64,000 nt of DNA, taken from contig NZ_JAFBBW010000001.1 in the NCBI RefSeq assembly GCF_016907355.1, forward strand, positions 3,472,001 through 3,536,000. Direction: 5' to 3'. The translations under genes were made by a program, and so were the position numbers. The notes beneath the pieces were generated by a model. That model was not told the DNA's origin. It ran no database searches and worked only from the letters and a program-made list of their open reading frames with translations. The stretch comes from Agromyces aurantiacus (GTDB lineage: Bacteria; Actinomycetota; Actinomycetes; Actinomycetales; Microbacteriaceae). This document shows, one piece after another, positions 63,423-64,000 of this stretch. Within the stretch, counting starts at the first letter, position 1; every line of letters begins with the position of its first letter.

Positions 63423-64000
63423 GTGACCCGGCTGCTCGGCATCGACCTGGGCGGCACGGGCGCGCGCGTCGCCATCCTCCGCGCCGACGGATCGGCGCCA
63501 GCCGAGGTGCTCCAGGCAGACGGCGTCCGCGTCGGCCCCGGCGGGTCGAACGCGGCATCCGTCGCCCTCGATCTCGTGCGGCGCGCGCTCACGGACTCCG
63601 CCGACGACGCGACACCGCCCGCCGGCATCGGCATCGGCGCCTCGGGGCTCGCGTCGCTCGTCACCGACCACGACGGGCTCCTCGCCCGGGTCGCGCACGC
63701 CACGGGGTGCCCCCGCGTGGCCGTCGCCGCCGACGCCGTGACCGCGCACCTCGGCGCGCTCGGCGGGGCGCCCGGCGCCGTGCTCGCCGTCGGCACCGGC
63801 GCGATCGCCCTCGGCACGGACTTCGTCGACCGGTGGGTGCGCGTCGGCGGCTGGGGACACCTCTACGACGACCGCGGATCGGGCGCGTGGATCGGGATCC
63901 GCGGCCTCGAGGCCGGTATCCGGGCCTTCGACCGCATCGATCCGGCGGGCGAGGCGCTCCGCGCGGCGGCCGTCGGGCGATTCGGCCCAGAGCCGACCTG
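63423..64000 (+). CDS. BadF/BadG-type sugar kinase (GlcNAc kinase-like), partial
   Basis: 192 residues visible, open at the window's right end. GTG start. ASKHA-fold phosphate 1 motif LLGIDLGGTGARVAIL (4-19), IGASGLASLV, ADAVTAHLGALGG (catalytic Asp region), VLAVGTGAIALG (phosphate 2) and WGHLYDDRGSGAWIGIRGL, typical of the N-acetylglucosamine kinase group. Divergent from the salvage operon, it would phosphorylate the GlcNAc half freed by NagZ. No convincing ribosome site, so the start is provisional. Confidence 0.8.
   Translation, partial: MTRLLGIDLGGTGARVAILRADGSAPAEVLQADGVRVGPGGSNAASVALDLVRRALTDSADDATPPAGIGIGASGLASLVTDHDGLLARVAHATGCPRVAVAADAVTAHLGALGGAPGAVLAVGTGAIALGTDFVDRWVRVGGWGHLYDDRGSGAWIGIRGLEAGIRAFDRIDPAGEALRAAAVGRFGPEPT

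Overview
This is a 64 kb chromosomal piece of a very G+C-rich actinobacterium. The family Microbacteriaceae fits best (Agromyces-like is my guess). The signs are the high G+C, many GTG starts, dense ATGA/GTGA gene overlaps, a DUF7882 protein of the kind common in that family, MsiK-style sugar ABC operons without their own ATPase, and CopC/YcnI copper proteins. I see no rRNA, tRNA, CRISPR array, integrase, transposase or phage gene, so it reads as ordinary chromosome with some accessory islands. Many genes lack a Shine-Dalgarno sequence and have a TANNNT -10 box 5-8 nt before the start codon, as expected of leaderless mRNAs.

Layout. 0-4.5 kb: a purine-deaminase operon (S51 peptidase, adenine-type deaminase, RidA) and a DHA2 drug exporter divergent from its TetR regulator around a 22 bp operator. 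4.5-10.2 kb: a tightly coupled surface-polysaccharide operon (processive GT2 synthase, two membrane-anchored right-handed beta-helix proteins, nucleotide-sugar 6-dehydrogenase). 10.6-12.1 kb: a PspA operon with a membrane partner. 12.1-17.9 kb: a molybdopterin oxidoreductase with a small helical partner, an AAA ATPase, an AraC regulator and a zinc alcohol dehydrogenase. 18-26.5 kb: an MFS exporter behind a CsoR-like operator, an EamA transporter, hydrolases, a zinc metallopeptidase, a proline iminopeptidase with an extraordinary acidic tail, a DUF427 protein and malate dehydrogenase.

26.5-44.6 kb: acyl-CoA oxidase, RecQ, an SDR, a copper operon (His-rich membrane protein, YcnI, CopC), a 1241-residue secreted nuclease/5'-nucleotidase, a second EamA transporter with twin palindromic operators, a TetR plus Ski2-like helicase operon, and a metzincin that lacks a signal peptide. 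44.7-55.4 kb: membrane and housekeeping genes, a repeat cluster at 45.6-45.9 kb, an ArsR/SRPBCC/VOC operon, a UdgX uracil-DNA glycosylase, a cold-shock protein and a TSUP transporter.

55.4-64 kb: a complete cell-wall amino-sugar salvage operon read leftwards (binding protein, two permeases, cytoplasmic NagZ, AnmK, MurQ, RpiR regulator), with a divergent BadF/BadG-type sugar kinase cut by the window end. Together these would import a GlcNAc-(anhydro)MurNAc-type disaccharide, split it, phosphorylate both halves and bring MurNAc-6-P to GlcNAc-6-P.
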